DNA from: Gammaproteobacteria bacterium
Lineage (GTDB): Bacteria > Pseudomonadota > Gammaproteobacteria > SZUA-140
Direction of reading: 5' to 3'
NCBI GenBank assembly: GCA_016716465.1
Contig: JADJWH010000005.1
Span: 62,001-126,000 of the forward strand
Length of the DNA: 64,000 bases
Shown one piece after another: positions 10,315 through 19,752 of the stretch. Both the position numbers and the translations under genes were made by a program. The notes beneath the pieces are model-generated. The model saw nothing but the letters and a program-made list of their open reading frames with translations. It had not been told where the DNA came from and did no database searches. Position 1 is the stretch's first letter; each line of letters starts with the position of its first letter.

Positions 10315-10328
10315 TTTGCTAAGGTAAG
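10315..10328 (+). promoter_or_regulatory. Upstream motif TTTGCTA-A-GGTA, shared with the 39.4-kb small gene
   Basis: TTTGCTAAGGTAAG here matches TTTGCTAGGGTATG at 39298-39311, and each is preceded by TATTTCC (10301-10307 and 39285-39291) at 7 and 6 bases. The core GC-TAAGGT could be an extended -10 of the kind used by stationary-phase sigma. It lies 76 bases before the ATG at 10405. Confidence 0.4.
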
Positions 10329-10404
10329 CGCTCGCTTGGCCCGGAAATCGGGTGCGGGCGAATGCGTCTGGATACAGACTTAACGGGTCTAGGGGGAACT
10401 GAGA

Positions 10405-10485
10405 ATGTTCGAGCAAAAAGTATCTGCCGTGCTGGGGGTGGTCGGGATCGCGGTTTCGGTGGCGCTCTTCGTCGCCCATCTCTGA
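10405..10485 (+). CDS. 26-residue single-span membrane peptide (copy B)
   Basis: The 26-residue peptide begins MFEQKVSAVLGVVG and ends VALFVAHL: one hydrophobic helix after a short charged N-terminus. A Shine-Dalgarno AGGGGGA lies about 7 bases before the ATG. It aligns without gaps to the peptide at 10088-10168, including the LFV-(S/A)-H end, so the pair probably arose by duplication. A strong terminator follows 48 bases after the stop, which marks it as its own short transcript. Function unknown. Confidence 0.62.
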   Translation: MFEQKVSAVLGVVGIAVSVALFVAHL

Positions 10486-10533
10486 GAGGGCAGCTCTCTG
10501 ACGGTATACCCGCCTGCGGCGGGTGAGCTGTTG

Positions 10534-10569
10534 AAAAAAAGGCCGATCGCTGTGCGACCGGCCTTTTTT
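10534..10569. terminator. Bidirectional terminator after the small gene and doxX
   Basis: A7 (10534-10540) and the stem AGGCCG-A-TCGC, loop TGT, GCGA-C-CGGCCT end in T6. Arms AGGCCG/CGGCCT and TCGC/GCGA pair with one A-C mismatch. It serves the plus-strand peptide gene and the minus-strand bufferin operon. Confidence 0.88.
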
Positions 10570-10595
10570 ATCGCCTGACCGGCAGACCTGCGGGT

Positions 10596-11057
10596 TCAGC
10601 GCGCGGCGGTTTGAGACAGTCTCGTACGAATCAGGTGATCGAACGACAGTCTGCCCGGTCCGTGCACGAAGTACAACAGCAGCAATATTCCCCAGAAGTA
10701 ATGATCCCGCAGTCCCGACTCGGAGAGTTCGGGGTAGGAAATCACTGCCGTGAGGTTCAGCATGAATAAAGCAGCGGCTCCCGCGCGGGCGCCCAGTCCC
10801 AGCGCCAGCAGCGCCGCGCCGCCGATTTCCACGGCGGTCGCCAGAACCGCAGCTGCTTCAGGGGGCAGCAGGGGCACCTGGTATTCGTAGTTGAACAACA
10901 TCAGGGTGGTGGACCAGCTGCTCAGTTTGACGAGGCCGGATTTCCAGAAGACGTTCGCCAGCCAGAGCCGGACGAGGAGATCCGCTGCCGGACTGGCGCG
11001 ATCCAGCATGCCGACTGTCCAGAGGCCAACACGGATGATGCGGGCAAATATGCGCAT
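10596..11057 (-). CDS. DoxX-family membrane protein of the bufferin operon
   Basis: The 153-residue protein has four predicted membrane helices (about 26-44, 62-85, 90-108, 117-135) and the DoxX pattern RLWLANVFWKSGLVKL near the first helix. DoxX-like proteins often close bufferin (DUF2282-DUF692-DUF2063) operons; a redox or quinone-linked role in peptide export or maturation has been suggested but is unproven. It starts 3 bases after the end of the bufC-like gene, so it is the fourth gene of the operon. Confidence 0.85.
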   Translation of the reverse strand: MRIFARIIRVGLWTVGMLDRASPAADLLVRLWLANVFWKSGLVKLSSWSTTLMLFNYEYQVPLLPPEAAAVLATAVEIGGAALLALGLGARAGAAALFMLNLTAVISYPELSESGLRDHYFWGILLLLYFVHGPGRLSFDHLIRTRLSQTAAR

Positions 11058-11060
11058 GAT

Positions 11061-11840
11061 TTAGCCCTGTCTTGTGTCTGGTGGTAGAAACAACCCGATC
11101 AATACCCCGGCGCCGGACTGACGCGCCAGCGCAGCCGCGAGATCGAAATCCGGCAGGCCGTTGAGCGCCTGTTCCAGGCACATCCCCCGGCTCGACTGGA
11201 ACAGCAGTTGCCATTCCGCGGGATCGAGACGCTCGATTTCGATTCCAGTGGACGTCCTGCGCACCAGCAGGGTATCGCTGCCTTGCGACAGGCTGACGGA
11301 GGGATCGCCATCGTAGGAGGACTGATTCTTCCGCCAGATGTCGAGAACCGGATAGGGGGATTTCAGCAAGCGCACGGCAGGATGCAGCCTCGGGACCAGG
11401 CGCCCGTAATCCTCCGGCGCGACGGTCGTCAGGTGGTCGAATGAGTCTTGACTCGCCTCGGGCGCGCCATGGACTTCGTGACAGGTCCACTCCAGGGCGG
11501 CCACATCGGCCAGGTATGGCAGCGCCGCCGCCGGCTGGAACGAGCGAAGGAATGCGGGGAATTCCGCTCCGTAGCGGTTGAGATCGCCACTGGTGGAGGG
11601 GGTAATGTCGATATGCTTCTCCGCGGCGAGTGTGAAGAATCCCGTCCCGACGAGCCGCTCGACGACCGGGTAAACCCCGCGCAGCGTATTGTGCAGGTTG
11701 GCGCGCGCGGTGTTGCAATAGGCCGCCAGGCCGCGGATGGCCCGCGCGCCCGGACGGATGAACGCAGGGATCTCCGCGTTTCCGCCCAGCGCCAGGACGC
11801 GCATGACTTCCTGTTGTATCTCACGCAGCGACGGCATCAT
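11061..11840 (-). CDS. bufC: BufC/HvfC-type putative DNA-binding-like domain protein (DUF2063)
   Basis: From the ATG at 11840 the protein is 259 residues. The N-terminal helical part (about 10-95: REIQQEVMRVLALG, RANLHNTLRGVYPVVERLVG) is the DUF2063 domain; the rest is an alpha/beta region as in BufC/HvfC partners. These proteins present the precursor peptide to the DUF692 iron enzyme. The longer reading to 11876 would sit deeper in bufB and adds an Arg-rich stretch foreign to the family, so the ATG at 11840 (or 11837), overlapping bufB by about 20 bases, is preferred. Confidence 0.85.
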   Translation of the reverse strand: MMPSLREIQQEVMRVLALGGNAEIPAFIRPGARAIRGLAAYCNTARANLHNTLRGVYPVVERLVGTGFFTLAAEKHIDITPSTSGDLNRYGAEFPAFLRSFQPAAALPYLADVAALEWTCHEVHGAPEASQDSFDHLTTVAPEDYGRLVPRLHPAVRLLKSPYPVLDIWRKNQSSYDGDPSVSLSQGSDTLLVRRTSTGIEIERLDPAEWQLLFQSSRGMCLEQALNGLPDFDLAAALARQSGAGVLIGLFLPPDTRQG

Positions 11841-12672
11841 TCGCCTCCAGCATCGCCGCCGCCTTGCCGGCCTCATCGAGCAGCACGTCCAGCGCGGGGA
11901 GATCGCTGTCCCATTCGATGAGGGTCGGCCGCGCGCCGAATCTGTTCAGCGCCAGACGATAAAGCTCCCAGACCTCGGTTCGTACCGGTCGGCTATGCGT
12001 GTCGACCAGCAGTCCGGCGCCTTCTTCGCAGCCCGCAAGGTGAATTTCACCGATCGAAGCCGGGTCGATGCTGCGCAGATAGACCGCCGGATCGTCACCG
12101 TGATTGATTGCGCTGACGTAGACATTGTTGATATCGAGCAGGATTCCGCAGCCGGTTCGGCGCGCGAGCTCCGAGATGAATTCCCATTCCGGGATCACGG
12201 AGCTGACGAACTGGAGGTAAGTCGAGGGGTTCTCGAGCAGGATCCGGCGGGCGAGATAGTCCTGGATCTGATCCACGCGTCGGCACAGATGGAGCAGCGC
12301 CTCTTCGGTATAGGGGAGAGGGAGCAGGTCGTTGGCGAAGCGTCCGGCGAAAGAGCTCCAGCTCAGATGTTCCGATACCAGGACGGGTTCGCTGCGGATG
12401 ATGAGCTGCTTCAGTCGGCGCAGATGATCCGCGTCGAGCGGGTCGCAGGAGCCGGGTGACAGCCCGACACCGTGCAGGCTGAGCGCATAGTCGGCGCGGA
12501 CACGTTCCAGCACGCGCAGGGAAGGACCGCCGTCGGCGAAATAATTTTCGCTATGCACCTCGCACCAGGCGATATCCGGCCGCGTGGCGAGGAATTCCGT
12601 GATATGCGGGGCGCGTAAACCGATCCCGGCGCGAGCCGGGATCGTATCGTGCCTGGATTGCTGCGCCGTCAT
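11821..12672 (-). CDS. bufB: BufB/HvfB-type multinuclear non-heme iron enzyme (DUF692, MNIO)
   Basis: The 283-residue protein is a DUF692 TIM-barrel enzyme. The family's metal-binding pattern is visible: GIGLRAPHI (His23), EVHSENYF (His40, Glu42, Asn43), HLSWSS, LLENPSTY, LLDINNVYVSAINHG and EIHLAGC. MNIO enzymes use two or three iron ions and oxygen to modify cysteines in ribosomally made peptides; bufferin cysteines are reported to become thiooxazoles. Its ATG overlaps the stop of the precursor gene by 4 bases, which implies translational coupling and names its substrate. Confidence 0.93.
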   Translation of the reverse strand: MTAQQSRHDTIPARAGIGLRAPHITEFLATRPDIAWCEVHSENYFADGGPSLRVLERVRADYALSLHGVGLSPGSCDPLDADHLRRLKQLIIRSEPVLVSEHLSWSSFAGRFANDLLPLPYTEEALLHLCRRVDQIQDYLARRILLENPSTYLQFVSSVIPEWEFISELARRTGCGILLDINNVYVSAINHGDDPAVYLRSIDPASIGEIHLAGCEEGAGLLVDTHSRPVRTEVWELYRLALNRFGARPTLIEWDSDLPALDVLLDEAGKAAAMLEANDAVAA

Positions 12673-12968
12673 GACGCGGTGGTTGAACCACCTGCGATCT
12701 TCTGGCAGGTGCCGGACGGTACATACACAAAGTCATAGGATGCCCGGTCCTGTGTGGATTGACCGGCGCAGGCATGGGGCGCGCTCTTGCCCGCACAGTC
12801 GTTCATTCCGGCCTTCGCGATGCCGAAACATTTTTCGGCCCCCTGCGGCATCTTGGCGGGCCCGGCCATTTTCATGGCCTCGTCCGCCATGGCCAGGTTT
12901 CCTGCGCCGGACAGGCCCAGGGCGATGAGACCGGCAACGGCGGAACGCAAAGCGGCTTGTTTGTTCAT
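12669..12968 (-). CDS. bufA1: Bufferin precursor peptide (BufA1, DUF2282)
   Basis: The 99-residue precursor starts MNKQAALRSAVAGLIALG, a signal peptide probably cut after AMA (about residue 28). The mature part has four cysteines: C47 (EKCFGIAKAG), C58 (NDCAGKS), C67 (HACAGQS) and C88 (PSGTCQKIAGG), the DUF2282 pattern. Bufferins are periplasmic copper-chelating RiPPs whose cysteines are oxidised by BufBC. A Shine-Dalgarno AGGGAG lies before the ATG at 12968; the longer frame to 13019 lacks a signal-like N-terminus and is rejected. It is the first gene of bufA-bufB-bufC-doxX. Confidence 0.93.
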   Translation of the reverse strand: MNKQAALRSAVAGLIALGLSGAGNLAMADEAMKMAGPAKMPQGAEKCFGIAKAGMNDCAGKSAPHACAGQSTQDRASYDFVYVPSGTCQKIAGGSTTAS

Positions 12969-13067
12969 GGATGGCTCCCTATATGTAAGTGGTTTGAGAG
13001 TGGAAGCGTCGTCCGCCACAGGATGAAAAACGGTTCCGTGGCGGATGATGCCCCCGCGTCAGATAAC

Positions 13068-13097
13068 GTGACGGCGTCACTGATCGCCGGCGTTACA
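13068..13097 (-). promoter_or_regulatory. Possible ECF-type promoter with palindrome upstream of bufA
   Basis: On the minus strand TGTAAC (13097-13092) is followed after 17 bases by CCGTC (13074-13070), a layout like many ECF sigma promoters. A perfect palindrome GTGACG-G-CGTCAC (13068-13080) covers the -10 region. It would give a leader of about 95 bases. No experiment supports it here. Confidence 0.4.
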
Positions 13098-13207
13098 TCA
13101 GTTAGTCGGGAGGTGGTGCGAATACTTACAGCGGCGGCACAAACCGTCACGCGGTCCACGCCGGGGCATGCGCGGACCGCCGGCGCGGACTGGACGGTGG
13201 GGTGGAT

Positions 13208-14041
13208 TTACCAGAGGGCCTGGGGGGATTCCTCGGAGCGGTGGGCCGGCGTCGTGCCATCGTCGTGCTCCATCAGGGATTCGAGCTCACGGAAGTTCCA
13301 CAATGAGCGGTCCATGAGCTGGCTGACCTGAAGATTGCCCAAGGCATTGAGGATATTGCTCGGCACCTTCGGGTTGTCGCCGGCCAGGTCCTGGATCAGT
13401 TGCTTCACCTTGCGCCGCGTCATGTTTTCCTGCGAACCACACAGATTGCAGGGGATGAGCGGAAAGTCCCGGAGCTGCGCGTAGGCGAGGATATCGCGTT
13501 CCTGGCAGTAGGCGAGCGGCCGGATGACGATGTGCCGCCTGGTGTCCGTCAGCAGCTTCGGCGGCATGGAACGGATCTCGCCGCTGTAGAGTATCGACAT
13601 CAGCAGGCTCTGGATCAGGTCGTCGCGGTGATGGCCGAGGGCGATCTTGTTGAAACCGTGTTCCGCCGCGAAGCGGTAGATGTTGCCGCGGCGCAGGCGT
13701 GAGCATAGTGAACAGTAGGTCTTTCCCTCTTCGATCTTGTCGATCACGACCGAATAGGTGTCGCGCGCCTCGATGACGTGGGGGATACCGCTGGCCTGCA
13801 GCCAGGCGCGCATGGCGCGGTCATCCCAGCCCGGCTGCCCCTGATCGAGGGTGTAGGAGAAGATCTCGAAACGACCGCGCGAACGCAGGCGCAGCTTGTT
13901 CAGCAGCGTGAGCAGGGTATAGGAATCCTTGCCGCCGGAGAGGCATACCAGGATGCGGTCGCCGCGCTGGATCATGCTGTAGTCGGCGATCGCCTTGCCC
14001 ATGTAGTTGAGCAGCTTGCGTTCGAGCTTGTCCTCGTTCAT
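13208..14041 (-). CDS. ttcA: tRNA 2-thiocytidine(32) synthetase TtcA
   Basis: From the ATG at 14041, preceded by GGGAAAGG, the protein is 277 residues. It has the PP-loop SGGKDS (35-40) for ATP and two CxxC pairs, C110/C113 (CSLC) and C198/C201 (CNLC), that hold the iron-sulfur cluster; the HHRDDLIQSLL segment is also typical. TtcA thiolates cytidine 32 of certain tRNAs in the cytosol. The frame remains open to 14143, but that extension is Arg-rich and outside the family. Confidence 0.94.
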   Translation of the reverse strand: MNEDKLERKLLNYMGKAIADYSMIQRGDRILVCLSGGKDSYTLLTLLNKLRLRSRGRFEIFSYTLDQGQPGWDDRAMRAWLQASGIPHVIEARDTYSVVIDKIEEGKTYCSLCSRLRRGNIYRFAAEHGFNKIALGHHRDDLIQSLLMSILYSGEIRSMPPKLLTDTRRHIVIRPLAYCQERDILAYAQLRDFPLIPCNLCGSQENMTRRKVKQLIQDLAGDNPKVPSNILNALGNLQVSQLMDRSLWNFRELESLMEHDDGTTPAHRSEESPQALW

Positions 14042-14166
14042 GGCCTTTCCCCGGGATAACAATGGCTTGAAGTGACGTCTGAGCGGTGTCCGCGGGCCGC
14101 GCCGGTGCGGGAGGGCGGTCCGTACGCTGAGTTTCCGCATCACTCTTTGCTATGCTGTAGGGTCTG

Positions 14167-14172
14167 TATTAT
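14167..14172 (+). promoter_or_regulatory. Likely -10 box for ilvD
   Basis: TATTAT lies 35 bases before the ilvD ATG. A CTTTGC sequence 16 bases upstream (14145-14150) is a weak -35 candidate. A second -10-like TATGCT sits at 14151-14156. Confidence 0.4.
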
Positions 14173-14207
14173 ACGTTCAAATGTTTGCCCGTGGATTGGA
14201 GAAGACG

Positions 14208-15887
14208 ATGTCCCGCAAGTTAAACACGTACAGCAGCCGTATCACCGCCCCGAAATCCCAGGGTGCCTCCCAGGCCATGCTCTATGGCACCGGTCTCCGC
14301 GAGGAGGATCTGGCCAAGGCCGAGGTCGGCATCGCCAGCGTCTGGTGGGAGGGCAATACCTGCAATATGCATCTCAATGACCTCGCGGCCTACGCGAAGG
14401 AGGGGGTGCAGGCGGCCGGGCTCGTCGGCATGCGTTTCAACACCATCGGCGTCAGTGACGGGATCTCGATGGGGACGGAGGGCATGAGCTATTCCCTGCA
14501 GTCACGCGAGATCATCGCCGATTCGATCGAGACCGTGATGGGCGCACAGTGGTATGACGCCAATATCTCAATCCCGGGCTGCGACAAGAACATGCCCGGC
14601 TGTATGATCGCGATCGGCCGCCTCAATCGCCCGGCGCTGATGATCTACGGCGGCACCATCAAGCCGGGACATATCGGCGAACGCACCCTCGATATCGTCT
14701 CGGCCTTTCAGAGCTACGGCGAATTTATCGCGGGTCGCATCGACGAGCCGACGCGAGAGGGTATCGTCAAGAACTCCTGCCCCGGCCCCGGGGCCTGCGG
14801 CGGCATGTACACCGCCAACACCATGGCCGCCGCCATCGAGGCGCTCGGGATGAGCCTGCCCTACAGTTCCTCGACGCCGGCCGTCGACCCGGGAAAGATC
14901 GAGGAATGCCGTCGCGCCGGCGCGGCGATACGCGTCCTGCTGGAGCGTGACATCACGCCGCGCGACATCATGACCCGGGCCGCATTCGAAAACGCGATGG
15001 TGGTGGTGATGGCCTTGGGCGGTTCGACCAACGCGGTGCTGCACCTGATCGCCATGGCCCGCGCCGTCGATGTCGGGTTGTCCATCGACGATTTCCAGGC
15101 CGTGAGCGACCGCATCCCGTTCATCGCCGACCTCAAGCCGAGCGGCAAGTACGTGATGGAGGATCTGCACAAGGTCGGCGGTACGCCGGCGGTCATGAAA
15201 TATCTGCTCGCGCATGGACTGTTGGATGGCGGCTGTCTGACCGTTACCGGACGCACCCTCGCTGAAAACCTGGCTGAGGTCCCGGGGCTGGCGCCGGGAC
15301 AGCAGGTGATCCTGCCGCTGGAGCACCCGATCAAGGAGAGCGGGCATATCCGCATCCTGAAGGGCAACCTGGCGCCGGGCGGCGCCGTGGCCAAGATCAC
15401 CGGCAAGGAAGGCGTGCGCTTCTCGGGGCCCGCGCGCGTATTCGACGCCGAGGAGGACATGCTGGCCGCGCTCGAGCAGGGGAAGATTCTCAAAGGTGAT
15501 GTGGTGGTGATCCGCTACGAGGGACCCAAGGGCGGGCCGGGCATGCCCGAGATGCTGACGCCGACCTCGGCGATCATGGGGGCGGGCCTGGGCAATGACG
15601 TCGCGATGGTCACCGACGGGCGGTTTTCGGGCGGCTCACACGGCTTCATCATCGGCCATGTCGTGCCCGAGGCCCAGGAAGGTGGGCCGATCGCGCTGAT
15701 CCGCGACGGCGACCTCGTCACCATCGACGCCGCCGCAAACACCCTGTCGGTCGCGCTCGACGACGCGGAGCTGGCACGGCGCCGGGCCGACTGGCGCATG
15801 CCGCCCTACAAGGCGACGCGCGGCACACTGTACAAGTTCATCAAGAACGTGAAGGACGCCTCGCAGGGCTGCGTGACGGACGAATAG
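14208..15887 (+). CDS. ilvD: Dihydroxy-acid dehydratase
   Basis: The 559-residue enzyme dehydrates dihydroxy-isovalerate and dihydroxy-methylvalerate in valine/isoleucine synthesis, using an iron-sulfur cluster. Cluster-binding cysteines are in GNTCNMHL (C52), GCDKNMPGC (C125) and GPGACGGMYTANTM. The block PTSAIMGAGLG with VTDGRFSGG closes the active site. The ATG at 14208 has TTGGAGAAG upstream; the frame is open to 14181 but that adds a non-family stretch. It is divergent from ttcA and followed by a palindromic repeat. Confidence 0.96.
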   Translation: MSRKLNTYSSRITAPKSQGASQAMLYGTGLREEDLAKAEVGIASVWWEGNTCNMHLNDLAAYAKEGVQAAGLVGMRFNTIGVSDGISMGTEGMSYSLQSREIIADSIETVMGAQWYDANISIPGCDKNMPGCMIAIGRLNRPALMIYGGTIKPGHIGERTLDIVSAFQSYGEFIAGRIDEPTREGIVKNSCPGPGACGGMYTANTMAAAIEALGMSLPYSSSTPAVDPGKIEECRRAGAAIRVLLERDITPRDIMTRAAFENAMVVVMALGGSTNAVLHLIAMARAVDVGLSIDDFQAVSDRIPFIADLKPSGKYVMEDLHKVGGTPAVMKYLLAHGLLDGGCLTVTGRTLAENLAEVPGLAPGQQVILPLEHPIKESGHIRILKGNLAPGGAVAKITGKEGVRFSGPARVFDAEEDMLAALEQGKILKGDVVVIRYEGPKGGPGMPEMLTPTSAIMGAGLGNDVAMVTDGRFSGGSHGFIIGHVVPEAQEGGPIALIRDGDLVTIDAAANTLSVALDDAELARRRADWRMPPYKATRGTLYKFIKNVKDASQGCVTDE

Positions 15888-15936
15888 ACGGGGCAGGGGG
15901 CGGATCAATCCCGTCCCGTTCATCATTTTCAGAAAA

Positions 15937-15978
15937 TGGAAAATGGGGACAGATTTATTTTCCATCCATTTATGGATG
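15937..15978. repeat. REP-like palindrome, first unit
   Basis: TGGAAAAT (15937-15944) and ATTTTCCA (15957-15964) flank GGGGACAGATTT; the second arm overlaps CATCCAT-TT-ATGGATG (15963-15978). The inner GGGGACAGATTT recurs in the palindrome at 16010-16042, so the two belong to one repeat family. Confidence 0.6.
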
Positions 15979-16009
15979 TGTTTTCCCAGATGAGTGTGTA
16001 GCTATTAAT

Positions 16010-16042
16010 GTCTGGGGACAGATTTGAAATCTGTCCCCAGAC
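16010..16042. repeat. REP-like perfect palindrome, second unit
   Basis: Perfect 16-base arms, GTCTGGGGACAGATTT (16010-16025) and AAATCTGTCCCCAGAC (16027-16042), flank a single G. It lies between convergent ilvD and the lytic transglycosylase gene, whose stop is just beyond. There is no T-tract, so it is more like a REP or MITE unit than a terminator, though it could block read-through. Confidence 0.75.
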
Positions 16043-16047
16043 TGAAT

Positions 16048-16626
16048 TTATTGCCGGTACCAGCGCATGCGCAGCGCGTCCAGTACCCGTTGCGGGTAGC
16101 TGTTCATGTTGATCAGCGGACTGCCGTTGTAGCGCGCCAGCGCGCGCCGGAGATCGCCGCGTTCGCGGTCGAGATAATGCCGCAGGATGGTACAGCCCAG
16201 GCGCAGGTTGATGTGCGCCTGCTGCAGGCTGTCGTCGGGGCGGCCTAGCTCGGACAGCCAGAACGGCATTACCTGCATCAGCCCCTGCGCGCCGGCGCTC
16301 GAGACCGCCCAGCGGTCGAAATTGCTCTCCACCTCGATCACCGCCAGCACCAGTTCGGGTGGTACGTTCACGCGGGCGGCCTCGTAGTGGATCATCTTCA
16401 GCAGCGCGATGCGTTCCTCCGTGTCCGGCACCTTCTTGCGCAGCCGGCTGGACATGTCCATCAGCCAGACTTCCGCCTCGAAACGATCTTCGAAGCTGTT
16501 GTTGTCCTGGATCGCCGCGAGCAGGGCGGTACGCAGTTCGGGGTCGTCCCGCTGCTCGACGACAGCGGCGTGCGCCGTGGCGGCCAGCAGGAGGGGGAGC
16601 AGCAGAATGGCAAGGTGTCGATACAT
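16048..16626 (-). CDS. Periplasmic lytic transglycosylase (SLT domain)
   Basis: The 192-residue protein has a signal peptide (to about residue 20) and an SLT domain at about 80-190. The catalytic glutamate is Glu100 in VIEVESNFD, followed by the signatures GAQGLMQVMP and LARYNGS. It cleaves peptidoglycan between MurNAc and GlcNAc with anhydro-ring formation. It is compact, with only a short extra N-terminal region. It lies 78 bases after proS on the same strand. Confidence 0.9.
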   Translation of the reverse strand: MYRHLAILLLPLLLAATAHAAVVEQRDDPELRTALLAAIQDNNSFEDRFEAEVWLMDMSSRLRKKVPDTEERIALLKMIHYEAARVNVPPELVLAVIEVESNFDRWAVSSAGAQGLMQVMPFWLSELGRPDDSLQQAHINLRLGCTILRHYLDRERGDLRRALARYNGSPLINMNSYPQRVLDALRMRWYRQ

Positions 16627-16704
16627 GGCGAGGGTCGGGGCGCATGGGCCCGGTTACCGATCCGCCGCCCCGCCCGGTCTGGCGGGGCAGGGCGCGGATA
16701 CCCT

Positions 16705-18423
<1,719 letters not shown>

Positions 18424-18499
18424 GGGGTTCCGGTCGGGGGCTGGCGGCTATTCTGGCCGCCATTATGCAACGACCGGCACGTTTGCGAAAGCGCGCGGA

Positions 18500-19492
18500 T
18501 CAGTCTTCCCGCGCGCGCAACTTGCGTTCCCAGCCCAGCGCCGTTTCGATGATGAAATCGAGGTTGTCGTAACGGGGTTCCCAGCCAATGACCTCGCGGA
18601 TGCGGCGCGAGTCCGCGACCAGGGTCGGCGGATCCCCCGGCCGGCGCGGTGATTCGACGATGTCGAGCCGGGTTCCGGTGACGCGTTGCACCGCGTTCAG
18701 GACCTCGCGCACGCTATAGCCGTGTCCGTAGCCGCAGTTGAGCACGGTCGAGGCACCCTCGCCGCGCAGATAGTCGAGCGCCTTGAGGTGGGCGCCGGCG
18801 AGGTCCTCCACATGGATGTAATCGCGGATGCCGCTGCCGTCCGGGGTCGGGTAGTCGGTGCCGAAGACATGGACCTGTGCCCGCTTGCCGGTCACGGCCT
18901 CGCAGGCGATCTTGACCAGATGGGTACATTCCGGGGTGGACTGACCGATCCGCCCGCCGGGATCGGCGCCGGCGACGTTGAAATAGCGCAAGATGACGTA
19001 GTGCAGCGGGCTGATCCGCGCCAGGTCGCGCAGCATCCACTCGCTCATCAGCTTCGAGCTGCCGTAGGGATTGATCGGAGCGGTCGGAGTCTGCTCCGGA
19101 ATCAGGTCAACCGGTGGCGTGCCATATACCGCGGCGGTGGAAGAGAAGACGAAATGCTCGATGCCGGCGCGCGCGCAGCACTCGAGCAGATTGCGCGTAT
19201 TGGCGGTGTTGTTGCGATAGTATTTGAGCGGGTCCGCGACCGACTCCGGCACCCAGATGTGGGCGGCAAAATGCATGACCGATCGGATCCCGTTGTCGCG
19301 CAGTAAGCGCTCGACCAGCGCCATGTCCCCGCTGTCGCCCTGGACAAACTCGCCGTACAGCACGGAGTCGCGGAAACCGGTGCACAGATTGTCCAGCACC
19401 ACAACTCTTTCGCCGCGCTCGCCCAGCTGTTTGACGACATGGCTGCCGATGTAGCCCGCCCCTCCGGTGACCAGGATTCCTGACTTGCTCAT
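18500..19492 (-). CDS. galE: UDP-glucose 4-epimerase
   Basis: From the ATG at 19492 the protein is 330 residues, the normal GalE size. The NAD-binding GGAGYIGSH (10-18), catalytic Ser/Thr in FSSTAAVYG (117-119) and the Tyr143-x3-Lys147 pair in NPYGSSK are all present. It interconverts UDP-glucose and UDP-galactose for surface sugars. The frame is open to 19753 but the extra N-terminus has no family match and GAGGGTGGAAG before 19492 is a good ribosome site. Confidence 0.94.
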   Translation of the reverse strand: MSKSGILVTGGAGYIGSHVVKQLGERGERVVVLDNLCTGFRDSVLYGEFVQGDSGDMALVERLLRDNGIRSVMHFAAHIWVPESVADPLKYYRNNTANTRNLLECCARAGIEHFVFSSTAAVYGTPPVDLIPEQTPTAPINPYGSSKLMSEWMLRDLARISPLHYVILRYFNVAGADPGGRIGQSTPECTHLVKIACEAVTGKRAQVHVFGTDYPTPDGSGIRDYIHVEDLAGAHLKALDYLRGEGASTVLNCGYGHGYSVREVLNAVQRVTGTRLDIVESPRRPGDPPTLVADSRRIREVIGWEPRYDNLDFIIETALGWERKLRARED

Positions 19493-19637
19493 GGTGCTTC
19501 CACCCTCGTGAAGAAAAAAATGCCGCGCCGCCTGAACTGGCTTCCGCCCGGACGGTTTATCGACCAATCTAGCACGACACGGAGATGGTTTTCCGGCGAT
19601 ATGAGATGGGTAATGAGCGCACATCCCGTCATCTCGG

Positions 19638-19666
19638 TTGCCGCCCGGCGTCAACTCTCGTAAAAT
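19638..19666 (+). promoter_or_regulatory. pntAA promoter
   Basis: TTGCCG (19638-19643), a 17-base spacer and TAAAAT (19661-19666) form a good sigma-70 promoter about 87 bases before the pntAA start. Confidence 0.6.
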
Positions 19667-19752
19667 GGCGCACTTTGTTGCCTTTGCCGCCGGTCGATTA
19701 AAGGCCAGCGGATTCAAACACTTTTCCAGGTCTGCAAGCGGGGTCGCAAGCA

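Noticed and set aside
16010..16042. The perfect palindrome as an intrinsic terminator
   Set aside because: No T-tract follows on either strand and the core recurs in the neighbouring palindrome, which suits a repeat family better.
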